Part shown: piece by piece, positions 24,576 through 37,253 of the stretch | Layout: the number at the start of each line of letters is the position of its first letter | How positions within the stretch are numbered: the stretch's first letter is position 1 | Source of the DNA: Lobosporangium transversale | Lineage: Eukaryota > Mortierellomycota > Mortierellomycetes > Mortierellales > Mortierellaceae | Length of the DNA: 64,000 nucleotides | Reading direction: 5' to 3' | Assembly (NCBI RefSeq): GCF_002105155.1 | Contig: NW_019029026.1 | Location: 62,001-126,000, forward strand | The notes under the pieces: generated by a model | What the model was told of the DNA's origin: nothing | The model's input: only the letters and a program-made list of their open reading frames with translations | Databases searched by the model: none | Program-made: the position numbers and the translations under genes

Positions 24576-26348
24576 GAAAATAGTATAGCTGCCTACCAAT
24601 ATGTTGTGCGGCTTTATATCGTGATGAATAAGACCTGCATCATGAATACAATCAACCGCCTGCAAAAGTTGCAAAGACCATGTTAACCATCGACGGAATC
24701 CAACTTTCTCTGGATTCTGACGTATCCAGTCCCACATGGATCCATTCTGGCAGTATTCAAGAAGTAATGTCCATTGACCATCTTGATGATCACTCTGGAC
24801 AGCACGCTCATGACTACTGCTCTCCACGACAGATATGATCTGTTTTTTTGCTTGATCATAGAGCCCAAGGTAGTCAACGAGATAAAGTCTGCCTGGATTC
24901 TCTACTTGCGTGGTGTGAAGCCTTCTTAAAATGGCCGCCTCTGCTAGGCCCGCAGATTGAGAGTCGGCATCGGATGAAAGACATTTTGCAGCGCAAACAA
25001 TAGTGTCGCTTTGAGTTATATCTTCTTTACTCTGTTGAAACACGTCTTGACAAGACATCGCTCGTAAAGTTTTTCTTGTGTGTAGGTACTGTCTCATGTG
25101 CGACGACGAAGGGTGAATTAGAGCCTTGTAGACCTCTGAATGCCTTCCATATCCAAGTAGGTTAGCTTTGCTACAGTCAAGGTTAAGAGAAAATGGAGGT
25201 GCATTTTCGGCTGAGTCATGTTGAGAACAACTACTGACGCTTGGGCCATGGCCGTTTAAAGACATAGGAGGTAGGAATATCGATGAGGAGGAAGGTGGGA
25301 GGGATGGCGAGGGTAGAGAGCGAGGCACGTGGACAGGTGAGCGCAGTATCCGGTGTGAGCTAGAAGTTCTTGGTGTTCCATGTACGATGTCTTGGTGGCT
25401 GGATAATATTGACCTCTGTAACTGTCCTTGATCATAACTCAGACTTCTAGAGTTCACAAGTCTAGCCGGGGCTGGAGACCGTAGACCTTTAGAAGATTGA
25501 GTGAAGGCAACATATCGGTGTTAACCACAGTGAATGATTGAAATGAAAGGCTACTTCAAGCAATTGCACACTCTTTTTCTTTAAAAACGCCCTTTTTTTA
25601 GTGTGAATTCTAGAAGCGATACCATATTTTTTGTGGGGTGACAAAGGAAAGAAAAAGGGAGAAAGGAGGTAAAAGGGAGGTTGGACATTATTATGCAAGG
25701 TAGTGGAACTCGATTCTTTCCCTGTATAGATTCTCGGCATCTGTATTTTGGTGTCTACTGAACTGCACTGCAATTTTTTTTAATGCGGTGCTCTACTGAT
25801 GTCAATAAACAAACAAAAAAAAAAAAGTCCTCCCAACTAGAGAGATTAATAATAAGGTGATTTGACTACTTACTGGAGGTTGCGGCTGCTGTTGTTGTAA
25901 TGTTTGAAGAGGCGGTTGATTCCATGTTGTAAATAGGGCTGCTGGCTCGCTGATGTTGATGGATTTTGCTCCCATAAGTGGATGAGCTACCTCTGGGAAT
26001 GGCATCTTTGTTTATGCCATTAGTAGTGGTGACGTTATTACTACTGCTGGCACGGAGAGAGCTGATATTGGGGCGTGAGGCACCAGACCATGGCTGATCA
26101 AAGATTGAATTACGGGAAGGAGAAGGCGGTGGGGATGCAAGCGAGACTTCAGAGTGAGCCAGAACCTGGGGATGGGCTTTTTTTGTCTCTATTACTTGTT
26201 GTTGTTGCTGCGACGTTGTGGTGGAAGAGGGTGTTGAGGTGTCAAGGTAGGTATATGGTTCGGAGGCAGATTCATTGTAGAAGATGGATCCAGGACGGAA
26301 GGGTGATGGTGAGTGGTGTAAACCAGCAGGAGTAGGCTTAACAGTCAT
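23427..26348 (-). CDS. Ser/Thr protein kinase, divergent, 796 aa
   Basis: Three exons: 26348-25874, 25486-24597, 24452-23427 (2391 nt). The N-terminal ~260 residues are Ser/Pro/Gln-rich and disordered. The kinase domain starts near residue 265 with the glycine loop LLGYGRHSEVYKA. It then has a VAIK-like lysine (CAAKCL) after an unusually long ~45-residue insert, a hinge LLLEYCQNGSMWDWI, a catalytic loop IHHDIKPHNIL (His-His-Asp instead of His-Arg-Asp), SDFGAGR, and YSAPEMF. The HRD arginine is replaced, hinting that activation-loop phosphorylation is not needed. A ~110-residue Ser/Pro-rich insert interrupts the C lobe before EIVMRFLNGEVVPIQVIQLL. The metal- and phosphate-handling residues are present, so it should be active. 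Intron 2 contains a ~30-base sense poly(T) tract. Family within the kinome is not recognised. Confidence 0.82.
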
Positions 26349-28213
26349 TTGGAGTTGAAATGACAAGACAGGACAAGAAAAGAAGAAAAGAATCCGAAAG
26401 AGAAAGAAGGAAAATATGTGAAAGTGTTTGTATCAGTAAATGATCCAGTTTATGTATTTTGCTATTGTTGTTTGTAATGAATGAAAGGTTAATGAATGTA
26501 GAAAATGAATGAGCTTGGAAAAAAAAAAAAAAAAAAAAAAAAAAAAGTGGAAGCAAGGGTTAACGAGAGTGAGAAAAGTTTTTTTTTGCTCAAAAAAAAA
26601 AAAAAAAAAAAAAAAAACAGAAAATGTTTCGTATGTCCATTCCTCTCTATCCATTCAGAGGTTAGATGACTAACAGGCTGACGGTTGATTCTGCGTTCAG
26701 GTATAGTATGACATGTACAATGGTGTGGTTGTTTGCATCCCGATATCGCATCTCTTACTACTCTTTTGGTCCATGTTTGCTCTCCGGTGGTTTTCAAGCC
26801 TTTAACAATTTCTTCATCCCGGTTTCCTAGAATAGGTAGTTAGAATACTACAATCGGATAGTAAGAGCCAACCTCCAAATCATGCGCCAAATATAAAAAT
26901 AAAGAAAAAAAAAAAAGACACGGGATGATGAGCATGCGGTTGTTAGAATGGCTCGCTCTTCATTTCCAAGAAATCTATGAAATGCATCAATAGCGTTCAA
27001 AAAGAGTTCTCCGTGTTGCTGTACATAAACTTGAACGTAAGACAGGCATATTAATAAAAAAAATAAGAGACATTACGCACGCTCGAAAAAGGTTTTCGTG
27101 CGATGCAATCAATATTGCTCTTTGTCCACGATGACGACGCACATGACATATTTATATTGTATACATATTGATATGGATTTTTTCCTTTCTTTACAGAGGG
27201 AAGAGTGAAGACCCAAATTCTACATGGAGCTCTACAGGCTATTTGTCATGCACAGAATGTTGTTTTATGCACTGTGAATAGAAGTCATCAACAACGGCAC
27301 CGCTTTTTAGATTTGTGAGCAGTAGAAAGGCCAGAAATCAAGAGGCATGTGCGAGCCGCATTAAATCACAGCACAGATGCTCAACCAATCATTCTCCATG
27401 ATCTAATCTTATCTTAATCAGCCAATCATATTAACCATTTTGATCAGTTGCAATTACGTCTTGAGAAAGAGAGAAGAATTGTAACACCACATAAATATGC
27501 TCATTTGTTTTGATTATTATTAGGAACAGATTATGTACATAGAAAATTACAAACGGCTGATAAAATGACGAATATGCTCACCCTACTGTTGCCTTCTTAA
27601 TACCAGATTTTACTTTTATAATACTATACTATATATTGCTATGGAACTTATATTTTGGATTCAGAGGTTTTTAAAAAAAGGATATGGTGAGCTTCCAAAT
27701 GACTCAGTGCCTCAATGCATCTATCTATTGGGCTAAAATGAATGTAAGGTACAAACATCACGCCCCCACGACGTCAGTGGTGTCAAAGGTGCTTTATATA
27801 TGTTACACGATTTTCAATCATCTTTCACTTCTGGCATTTCCAAAGAAATGATTCCGTGGCTCCTCTTATTAAGATGAAGTAACCATTCAGGTCTCCTATG
27901 TTCTTATGCCGGGATTCGGACGCTCCTGATGGCTTCAAATTAAAAATAATAATTAATCTAAATTGTTCATTGGGGTCATTTTAATATTTTTTTATTTTGT
28001 AAAAAAAATATGAAAATCAAGCAGCATTTGTAGCGATGGTGCCGCAAGAAGGGCCTGAAGAGTATTTCAATTTTATATCCCTTTAAGAGCACAAAGTCCT
28101 CTATCTTATCTTCTGCAATGCAATTTTTTCCATGGTTTAATGAGAATGTAGAATGTGTAGAAAGGTGGCCAATGATCAAGTACTTTATGAACATTTTTAC
28201 GCATCGTTGTAAA
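26349..28213. other. Gene-poor stretch with possible coding remnants
   Basis: Two poly(A) runs (about 26520-26546 and 26594-26617) flank the kinase promoter. A plus-strand open stretch from about 27199 reads GRVKTQILHGALQAICHAQN and ends in TGA near 27320. A second, with one internal stop, lies at about 27350-27520 (RAALNHSTDAQPIILHDLIL). Both look like decayed coding sequence but I cannot name a family. Nothing else is supported. Confidence 0.3.
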
Positions 28214-31035
28214 TCATTTTTCAACCCGAATCTTATATTCTCTGAGCTGCTGGTCCGTCATGGCCGAAGGACTCCCTACAACGAGATCTCGTCCCGATGC
28301 GGATTTTGGGAATGCAATTACATCACGAATGGATGGTGTTTCGCATAAGATGGCCATCAACCGGTCAAAGCCCAAAGCTAAGCCGCCATGTGGTGGGCAT
28401 CCAAAAGAAAGTGCGTCAATTAGATGCGAGAAGCGCTTACTTTCAACAGGGGTCATCTAATTTTAAGTGAAGGAAGTGAATTAGACACAATCATTCATGT
28501 GAATTCCCTGGAAGAACTTCATTTTAGCTGTTTATAGTGATTAATGAAGGCTTCTATTTACCTTTAATATATGCTCAAAGACATATGTCTGTAGCTTAGG
28601 AGAGTGAATACGAATAGAGCCACCACCAATTTCAACACCATTCAACACCAGGTCATAATGTTGTCCTCTGACTTTCTCCGGCGCATTGTCAAGTAGATGA
28701 AGATCCTCTGGCATTGGAGCAGTGAATGGATGGTGCGTCGCAGTGAGTCTTGCATTAACTTCACTAACCAAGGAAATATCCTCCACAGGCGAGAATAATG
28801 GAAAGCCTTCGATCCATAGAAAGTTATATTGGGATGTTGGAATCTTTATCAAGCCTAAATTCGTTGTTATCGAGAAGATTGAATACAAACTCAGTAGTCC
28901 ATGCAGCAGAAGAAAAAAGTAAAATAAAATAAAGAGAGAGGAGTTGGTCTAAAGCGATTAGACAAGTGGCCGAGCCATGTACTAGACATGTGGGTTTTTA
29001 CCTTTGGATTGGAGAACATTCGCAAGCTCCAATCGAACCTTGCCTAAAACAGTGCTACCACCCTGCGAAACAAAATACTCTAAGATTAATCGCAATGGAA
29101 ACTAAGAATATATAGTCATCGTTTTCAGAATACTTACCGACAGGAACGCTGGTCGTGTATTGAGAATTAGGCAGTCGCCACTTTGAATGCCCAATGTACT
29201 ATTAACCTCGTTTAAATTTATAGATCCTTTGATTTGTTGTATGAATGGCAATTTCATGATCCAAGAGTCGATATTCTTGTCGTTGATCTTGACAACTGGT
29301 AAAATCTAACAATGAAATATATGCACGGATGTTGTTTAGAATTAAAAGCTCTTCACTTGGGCCGCTGCCTTACAAATACTTTGTGATGATAGTTTATACC
29401 TTATCATTCAGCTGCGATAGCTTCTTGAGATCCGACCCAGGAAGTCTCATATCTCTTTTTAGCACAATAGCCTCCAAAACATTGTCGCCGATAATATCCG
29501 CTACATGCTGAATTTCTAAACCGAAGCGGGTGTCAGGCTTATCGGAACCGTACTTCGACATGGCTACTTGGTAGTTCATTCGAGGAAAACACTCTCCTGC
29601 AAGAGGATCGATGTTTTTAAGCCTTTTCCAGACAGATCGAACAAGGCCCTCTACAAGAGCTTGAATATCTTTCGCAGAACCAAATGATACCTCCAGATCT
29701 ATTTGTGTGAATTCCGGTTGACGGTCTGCTCGGAGATCTTCATCACGAAAACATTTTGCAATTTGGAAGTAGCGATCAATTCCACTAGACATGAGCAGCT
29801 GTTTATACTGTTGCGGACTTTGCGGAAGAGCATAAAAATTTCCACTGTCGCGAGTCGGAACAACGAACTCACGTGCACCTTCCGGGGTTGATTTGAACAG
29901 TAATGGGGTTTCAACTTCAACGAACGCTAAAGAACAAGAGCATAATTGATAGCAGCGCCAGTTGATAAATAAGAAAAAGATGGTAATCTTCGTATATTAC
30001 ACTTAGTCGGTTACTCACCATTTTGAATCAAATAATCCCTGATAACCCAGGCTGCTAATGATCGGTCGCGTAAATTTCTCTGAAGAGTCTCACGACGCAG
30101 ATCCAGACACCGATACTTGAGACGAACTTCCTCGTTAACCTATCACGAAAATGGAACCCATCATGCGATTGATATGAAAGCCATTTTAGTCATGATGTCC
30201 ATACGAACGACTCGAGCTATCACGAGGACATCCTGAAGATACTGTTATGAGATGCTTACTAAAGAGTGATTTGCTGGAAGAAAGGGTAGAGCTTTGTGGG
30301 CTTTGTTAAGAAGATGTGCCGAAGTAAGCTCTACCTCAATATCGCCAGTTGCCATTTTAGGATTGATTGCCCCTTTTTCCCGAGCCACAACAACTCCCTC
30401 TATGCAGATTACGCTCTCTGGGCTTAGATCCTCAAGAGTTTGTCGGATCTTGTCCCTGTCGGAGCCTGCTCCTTTTAGGACTAATTGAACTATTCCGGAG
30501 TGGTCGCGCAGTGGTAAAAATATCAGCTCATTCGAGAATTTTCTAATTGCCCATTGTGAACAACATGGTTAGCCAAAATAAATAAACGATTAACAGAAAA
30601 AAGGTGCTTAGAATACCTGATATTTTGTGCCCATCCTGACAAAACGACACGTTCGCCTATATTGAGCTTATCAAGTTCACCGCACTTGTGGGTTCGAACC
30701 GGGTAATCGCCTGCGAATATCAATCAGTACATGAAGCCAAAAATTGTGTAGATTGTTGAAGGATTATATCTATTGGCTGACCAATGCAAACTATCAACTG
30801 GTGCCATACCAAACGTGACATCTTTTAATAGCTCGGCATGAAAACCAGTTAATGCGCTGGGGCCTAGTGAAGTTGTGTTGAGTGCGTTTATTTTAACAGA
30901 AGTCGAGGAATAACAGTGGTATAGGGAATGGGTATAGACAGCTGTCAAGGGCAAAATGCCTCTTGAATTGCGTTCTAAATGCAATCCTATTCCATTGAGT
31001 GCTCGGACAGTGCGTAGAGTTCGTGCAGCATTCAT
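28214..31035 (-). CDS. Mitochondrial aspartyl-tRNA synthetase, 671 aa
   Basis: Class II synthetase (DARS2/MSD1 type) that charges mitochondrial tRNA-Asp. Nine exons: 31035-30810, 30710-30617, 30542-30260, 30139-30019, 29926-29400, 29305-29138, 29062-29002, 28854-28562, 28456-28214; total 2016 nt with every phase matching. Begins with an arginine-rich mitochondrial presequence ([13 protein letters not shown]). Next comes the OB-fold anticodon domain ([20 protein letters not shown]), motif 1/2 regions ([39 protein letters not shown]), the bacterial-type GAD insert, and motif 3 ([18 protein letters not shown]). The bacterial-type architecture marks the organellar enzyme, distinct from cytosolic AspRS. 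All catalytic motifs are intact. Confidence 0.96.
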
Positions 31036-31295
31036 GAAAGAGAAGAAAAGTCAAAAAGACAAAAATGGATTTGAAGAGATGTCAAAGGTCAGATCTTTCA
31101 GCTGTTTATTTATTGATTTATTTATTTTCCCCTAGGAGTGACTGCATAGAGAGGTAGCACAGCACATAACTCACGAATAAGGAGAAATTCAATCTTTTAT
31201 AAATGTTCTTTATTCGTCTAAAGACAAAAAGTGTATTATTTGGTATATGGATGGTTGTTATAATGTAGAACAATTAGTCGAGTAAGGAGTCTTGT

Positions 31296-32866
31296 CTATT
31301 TCTCTGTCGTTGAATCATCCTCTTTACCGAAATTAGGAAAATGGGCTAAAATGAGTGGATTGATTTTTTTGGGAGGCAAGTCCACAATTGGCATTGCATT
31401 GGGTGAGTTCTTTTCAATGAGATACAGGTTGCACAAGTTACGACCTCCTTCAACTTTCAAGTGCCTGTTCAATGCATCCATTCTCGCAAAATGATGCTGG
31501 CATCTCTCACAGGCAAACGGACGTACGCCACGGTGCAGTCGTTCATGTCGATTTTTGTCGTGAAGCCGTGCGAATTGTCGATCACAATGATCACAATGGT
31601 AAGGTCGTAGGTTCGTGTGGGTGCGGATGTGCGAGTTTAAATTATATGGACGAGAGAAGCTCTTTGTACAGCCTTCATATTCGCACTTATACACACCGGG
31701 GGTATTGAGCCCACTTTGTCCGGTTGCGTTCAAAGTGGAGCTTGTGTCTGTTTTATTCAATGGCGGGCTAGTGCAGGATGCGGGGGTGTCTGCATGATGA
31801 TTTTGAGAAGAGTCAGAGAAAGAGCGTTCCCGTTGTTCTACGATCTGAGCTGACGACTCTGGAGGAAGCATGGACAATGACGTCGAAAAATCCGGCACTA
31901 AATTACCAATCAGATCTCCCTCAGAAAATTGGCGGTCAAACTCATCTGTATTAAGATGTCCAGCACTGACGGTACGACGATGGTGAGAGATAGCCAGCCA
32001 GCCAGGCGATCCTAAAGCTGTAATATCTGACAATTCAGGGGATGAAGGTGCCGACAATAGCTGTTTGACACCGTAGGGGTTGATTTCCATTGGTTGCTGG
32101 GGTATACAAGTTTGCTGCCGGCTGTATGGATGCCAATGTGATAGTGAACGGGGCTCGGTCGGATATTGGTGGGAATGTGTATGAGTGAGCTCAAAACTGC
32201 GAGTCAGTTGCATAGCAGTGTCAGGCCATTGTCCTGGGGGGATTGATGTAGAGCTGACCATACCAGAGCCTACAAATTATCCATGCAGTAGACGATGAAA
32301 GTCAGTCTTGTGATCATTTTGAATTCAACGGTTGATTATTTATCTCAATCACAATCAGATTTGGGCTCATGCTTACCATGAATGCTTCGGTGCGACACTT
32401 CATATGCTTGCGTAGATAGCGCTCGGGTAAACTGTGAATGAGGATGAGTTGTGAGCTGATAGCTTGGACTACTGAGGTTGATTTGACTAAGCGGGTGTTC
32501 ATCAAAGAGTGAATCCGGATAAGGACCATTGAAAGATATAGGCATGGATGAAACTTCAGTTGGTAATGAAGTTGAACTGATACCAAGGTAGGCTAGTGGT
32601 AAGCTGCATTGATTTTCAGCGGTGACCAAAGGTGAGGGTGGAAAGGAGGCTGGAGATGGAGAAGATGAAAACTCGTTTGGAGATGACATCTTGGGCAGGC
32701 AGGCTTGTTCATCGCCAGAAGAGCCGTCGAGAGAAGCGAGTTCTGCACTAGAAAGTAAGCAATCTTGAGAGAAGAACGCTGGCATATCTTGAACTTGGAC
32801 CATAGTTGTAGTGTTGATCCAGCTACTTGAGCAGTTAGCCGTGGATGTCGTCGGAATATATGTCAT
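31296..32866 (-). CDS. Crz1-type C2H2 zinc-finger transcription factor, 487 aa
   Basis: Two exons, 32866-32377 and 32269-31296 (1464 nt). The N-terminal ~390 residues are Ser/Pro/Gln-rich, as expected of an activation and regulatory region. Three adjacent zinc fingers lie near the C terminus: CEYEGCTKSFSRPYNLNSH, CDHCDRQFARLHDKNRH, and a third reading CERCQHHFARMDALNRH whose last ligand is a Cys (EGGRNLC). The ARMDALNRHL signature with a Cys-terminated third finger is typical of calcineurin-responsive Crz1/PrzA factors. I did not find a confident PxIxIT calcineurin-docking motif, so calcium regulation remains inference. It could be another member of the same finger class. Confidence 0.8.
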
Positions 32867-33799
32867 TTAGTTTATTTATAAGGCTGTAATTAGGTTAAGT
32901 TGTAACGTCAGTAAGCTGAAAAGCTTGTTATTAACGTAAAGTGAGTGCAGTTGAATAGGAAAAAAAATAGGCTCAAGGTGCAAGGTCTTCTACGACTAAA
33001 AGATGGGATAATTGTGCAAGAGATGGATGATGCAGATGTAAATGCTTGTTGATATGTAGTGGTGGCGCTATTTTGGGCTTTTAGGTCGTAGCTTGCAGTT
33101 AATAGTTGTGTGGTGATTGTATAGACAGGAGTTGTGATGACAAGAGACGCGTTCTGCTGGTGGGACACGAAATGGGTTTTATAGTAAAAATGGATGCACT
33201 GCCACATCACTGAAATTTGAATGCCATTTGCTCATTTAAAACCATATGAGTATTACCTCTTTGATCGCTGCATTGCCATAGCTCTCTTTATCACAACGTA
33301 CATATAATACTTGGAAAAACAAGGCTGAATCAAACACACGCACCGCAGAAAGCAGCCCCTGCAAGATTACTACGCATTTGTGATCGCTTAGTCAAATCCA
33401 AGAAGCATGTCATTTCCTGAAAATGATGTATCCCGAAATGTCTAGTATCCATAACCTGCACCAATTGTACTTGACCTACCCCATTTACGAGCTATAGCCT
33501 TTCATTACCTATCTCTATAGCCCATCATATATCAATAGATACGAGCTGAGATTGGTATCGACAATGAGAATAACATAAGCTTTAATTTCTTGTTCAAAAG
33601 GTATTGCAGATTGATGCCAACTTCATCATGTTCCAGGCATATAGCCATGTATATCTGTAGGTAGTGTACTACAACAACTCTAGAACTCTAGAAAAGAAAA
33701 GAGCTCATGCTTTCAAGGCGGATATGGTATAAATATTTTAGATAATGAACATTTGATGGCTTTGATATACAAACGCGTAGATCGAAGGGTACGTTTCCC
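32867..33799. other. Long upstream region of the C2H2 factor
   Basis: No gene seen. Presumably includes the promoter and 5' UTR of the minus-strand zinc-finger gene; transcription-factor genes in fungi often have long leaders. Confidence 0.4.
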
Positions 33800-34110
33800 A
33801 CCTACGAAAACAACGCAAGGCATGCGATTAGACGCTTTTCGTTGAGTGACTTCAGGTGCACTGCCACATCAACTTGAAATGTCAGCGCTGTTGCTCGGTT
33901 CCCAGCTTCCGGACTATGTGTATTATCAATGGATGTGAATGACCTGTCTGAACACAAAAAAAGAAGAGCACACATTTTGCTGAGATTTGGTTTGTGAGCC
34001 ATAAATTTAAAATCCAAGAGTGGCTTTGTTGCGAGAGATCCTCATATTGATCCAGCACAAGTGGCAGTGCATACAGGACTAACATAGCCTTGGAAAGCAT
34101 GCTTTTTCTT
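33800..34110 (-). pseudogene. Possible broken coding remnant
   Basis: Two minus-strand frames appear to continue one another with a frameshift near 34010. One contains LPLVLDQYEDLSQQSHSWI; the other reads DRSFTSIDNTHSPEAGNR followed by a hydrophobic/charged segment and a stop near 33802. Composition resembles coding sequence, but I recognise no domain and see no flanking exons. It may be a fragment of a repeated element. Confidence 0.25.
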
Positions 34111-34955
34111 GGAAAACATGTGTTTTACAGCATGTTTGTACTGATTTTCGATATTAATCATTACGCCTTTAAACTTCCGTCAACGGCACATCATTTCAAC
34201 TCGTAGGGATAGAATATTGATCGTCATCTGTAAACCTTATAATAGCTGTTGGAGTACATTTCTGCCGACCTGCACATCCGAAAACACTAGATCATAGCGT
34301 AATTTATATGTGCCTGAATACTTGCTCTTTTTTATTGCGTTCCAGAAATGGCTGCCTTAGTTAATCGAATGAATGAATAGTCTTCTCTCATAGTCGCGTG
34401 TATTGCTGTGCTAGACTTTTTTTTTTATGTACATGTTTTCGTCATTTCTCCAGTATAGTACAATAGATTTAATAGAAAATGGATGAAGGCCAAAAAGGCT
34501 TAATGATGGAGCAAGGAAAGGAAGGGCTGTAGGAACAGAAAACAAAGAAAAAGGCTAAGCACCTCGTCCACCCATGAATCAAGACCACGTTTTGTTCTTG
34601 TAAGATATATGGAAGCAGACTGACACATGAAAGAGTATCAGTTTGTTACAATTTTGATTGAAGGTATCAAAAGTCAGAAATGATGAATACGATGCCAATT
34701 AATAACATCGAAGATAAGCTGCTGGCCGGATCCTACCTACTTAAACGACGCGGTTTCTATCACTAATTGTACTCACACGGTGCTGCAGCTATTGCAGCAG
34801 TGGGCGATTATAGCATTCCTAAAGGGAGAAAGACCACTCCTGCAACAGTAGCATAACTTATTGGCAATCTCTTTTCGCTGTTGTTGTCTGATGAAAAAAC
34901 GGCAACCAACAATATTTCTTATTTATGGCATTATTTGTAATAGAACATTTGACCA
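34111..34955. other. Intergenic, nothing recognised
   Basis: AT-rich sequence with no open frame of note, RNA gene or repeat that I can support. Confidence 0.4.
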
Positions 34956-35228
34956 CAATTGAGATGATGACGGCGGAGACGAAGACAGACTTGATGACAT
35001 CTTTCCCAGCGATGCTGACACAAGTGCATTAGAAATATCTATGTCGATTCCTGTTCGTGAAAAGTGTGCCTATACTCTTGAGCACAGTCGATCCTCCTCA
35101 ACACGCATGAGAATGGCATCTCAGCTGCCATTTCCATCTCTACCCTTAATGCCGTCGTCATCTTCACCGTCGTCGCTTCCGGGTTCAGAGTCAAGTTCAG
35201 GTCTAGATATACCCATTGCGAATGGCAC
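34956..35228 (+). other. Possible orphan exon, acidic then Ser/Pro-rich
   Basis: An AG acceptor-like site at about 34955 is followed by an 88-codon open frame. It starts acidic (DDDGGDEDRLDDIFPSDAD), turns Ser/Pro-rich (MPSSSSPSSLPGSESSSG), and ends at a GTAAGG donor-like site. It has the look of an internal exon of a disordered protein. I could not join it in phase to MOB4 downstream or to any upstream exon. On the opposite strand, 35410-35225 reads like a leucine-rich remnant (SSESFEEIIPRINTEKVHLS), so this may instead be debris. Confidence 0.25.
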
Positions 35229-35628
35229 GTAAGGCAGTATCGATTAGAAATGCGCATAAGTGTTTCCAAAATTGGGAGATTGATGCTTAATGCACAGAAC
35301 TTTCTTACAGCAATTGACATGTAATCGACTTAGGTGAACTTTTTCTGTATTGATGCGAGGTATTATCTCTTCAAAAGACTCAGAACTTAAACCAATGCTG
35401 CTTATACTTGGGAGGGTATGATCTACACGTCTCTTCCCCTTTCCCCCTTTTTTATGATGCTCATGTGCGATTTCAGCGCCTATCATCACGCTCAGTGAGG
35501 TTTTTCCCTTTTCCTCCCCTCCTTGCCGCCTCTCAAGCTGTCAAACTCGTCGAAGCAGTCATCCTTACCTCACTTCGTATACTTATTTGAGATAATAATC
35601 TAAGTCAGATCGCTTGACTTGCATTCAC

Positions 35629-37017
35629 ATGATGCTGACGGAAACACCAGAGCAAGAGGCATCCAAGCATGCAAAGAATAGTTCTGTACATCAGGATTCA
35701 TCTAAAGCCAACGATTCAAACCACTCTACTGCCGCTGATAACCACGTCCCCACAGCAGGCGCACATCCTTTGAGAAACTTACCTGGAACAAAGGACGAAG
35801 TAAACTAATTAGCAAAAATGCAGGGAGTAAACCAGCTTTTCGTATTGCGAACATTGACGAATTGATGCTCACTCTGACCATGGATGTCATTTATCTATTT
35901 TATCTTACAGAAACTGTACCAGTGGCCACAGCGTTCTCTGGAATCGATTGAGTCTGCCTTTGCTTTACGAGAATATCTTCAGGCTCTCATTAGGCAGGAT
36001 CCTCACAACTTGGATTTGTTAATTGCGCTACCAGCTGGGCAAGATGAGCATTCGTGGCTCTACGAGCATCTTTGGTACGCTAATCTTGTGCTTGTGTTGG
36101 CGTGGAGAGCTTCTATTTTCTTTTTACTTTTTTATTGATCGTTTACTAATCTATGACCGTTGTAGTCAGATCTGCCTTGAATTAAACTACCTAATAGTGC
36201 ACCTTGAACCCGAATGTACGCCAGAGGCTTGCCCTGAAATGAGGGCTGAGGAGTGGAAGTATTTTTGCGCAACGCACCCAACTCCTCGCGAGGTATCTTC
36301 CCATAACTTTTGCAATGAACTCTCGATTTGTGGATAGGCTTTTTTTATCGCATATTAAATGTCTTTATTTTTTATTTTTTTTTTTTTTTTGTAGTGCTGT
36401 GCGATCGATTATCTCACTCACACGCTGGATGGAGCATCCGCTCTGCTGAATAATGTCAAAGTTTTTCCAAGTCGGTATGTCACACTTGCTTAGCTCACCT
36501 TAAAGCGTCCAGTTCAACTCGGCGCCCTTTCCTCAACACGAGATGTTAATGTTTCTCTATTAGAATTTGTGTGCCTGAGGGATCAGTTAAAAACTTCCAA
36601 AATATTGCACGACGTTTGTACCGCATATTTGCTCACGCATACTTTCATCATCGAGATATTTTCGACGCTTTTGAGGCAAGTTTGTTGATGCAATGATACA
36701 AAATACTAAGCGGGTGAGTGTATTGTTTAGGAACTAACACTCCATATGGCATTTACAGGCAGAGACATCGCTGTATGAGAGGTTTTTGAGGCTGTCAAGG
36801 ACAAGGCAACTGATTACGGAAAAGCTTATCATCATCCCTGGACAGAGTAATGAAGATGATACCACCCATGCTAGTACAAAACAGGTAAGCATACTGACAA
36901 GCAAATCTTACAGATAGCTTTCAACTGTCTTTTCAGTACGTCAAACTAATCAATACACCTGCATTACGACTCCATATCTCTTCCCTTTAGATCATGGCAC
37001 GTTCAAGAGATGAATAG
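35629..37017 (+). CDS. MOB4/phocein-like Mob family protein, 268 aa
   Basis: Phocein is the Mob subunit of the STRIPAK (striatin-phosphatase-kinase) complex. Seven exons: 35629-35799, 35911-36074, 36166-36292, 36395-36474, 36564-36675, 36759-36884, 36991-37017 (807 nt). After a 57-residue hydrophilic extension unlike the animal protein, the Mob fold begins KLYQWPQ and runs through GQDEHSWLYEHL, CTPEACPEM, the zinc-binding Cys/His set, AIDYLTHTLDGA, and the phocein hallmark RLYRIFAHAYFHHRDIFDAF. These separate it from Mob1/Mob2. The intron at 36676-36758 starts GCAAGT, a GC-AG intron, and no GT alternative keeps the frame. Intron 3 has a ~22-base poly(T) tract before its acceptor. The gene is convergent with CENP-L. 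Confidence 0.92.
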
Positions 37018-37253
37018 TAGATTCATTAAGGAGCATGATTTTGATATTCATACAGATTAATGATAATTATAACCTGGCAAAGCTCGTCAGTGCATGATAA
37101 TGTCTATGAACTATGTTCCATACTTTCCTATGGCCTGAATAAGTCTCCGAACAGAGTATCGCTCCCATATTGCGGAAAATATCTGTTTGTTCATATTAAG
37201 AATGCGGGATTTCAGTTCAATACTTACATAGTGAGGTACCATTTATAGTTGGC

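Noticed and set aside
30685-30705. tRNA B-box-like GGTTCGAACC
   Set aside because: It lies inside exon 2 of the mitochondrial aspartyl-tRNA synthetase gene, with no A box or foldable arms around it.
34956-35799. Joining the acidic orphan exon to MOB4 as its first exon
   Set aside because: No acceptor before the MOB4 ATG preserves phase; every option meets a stop.
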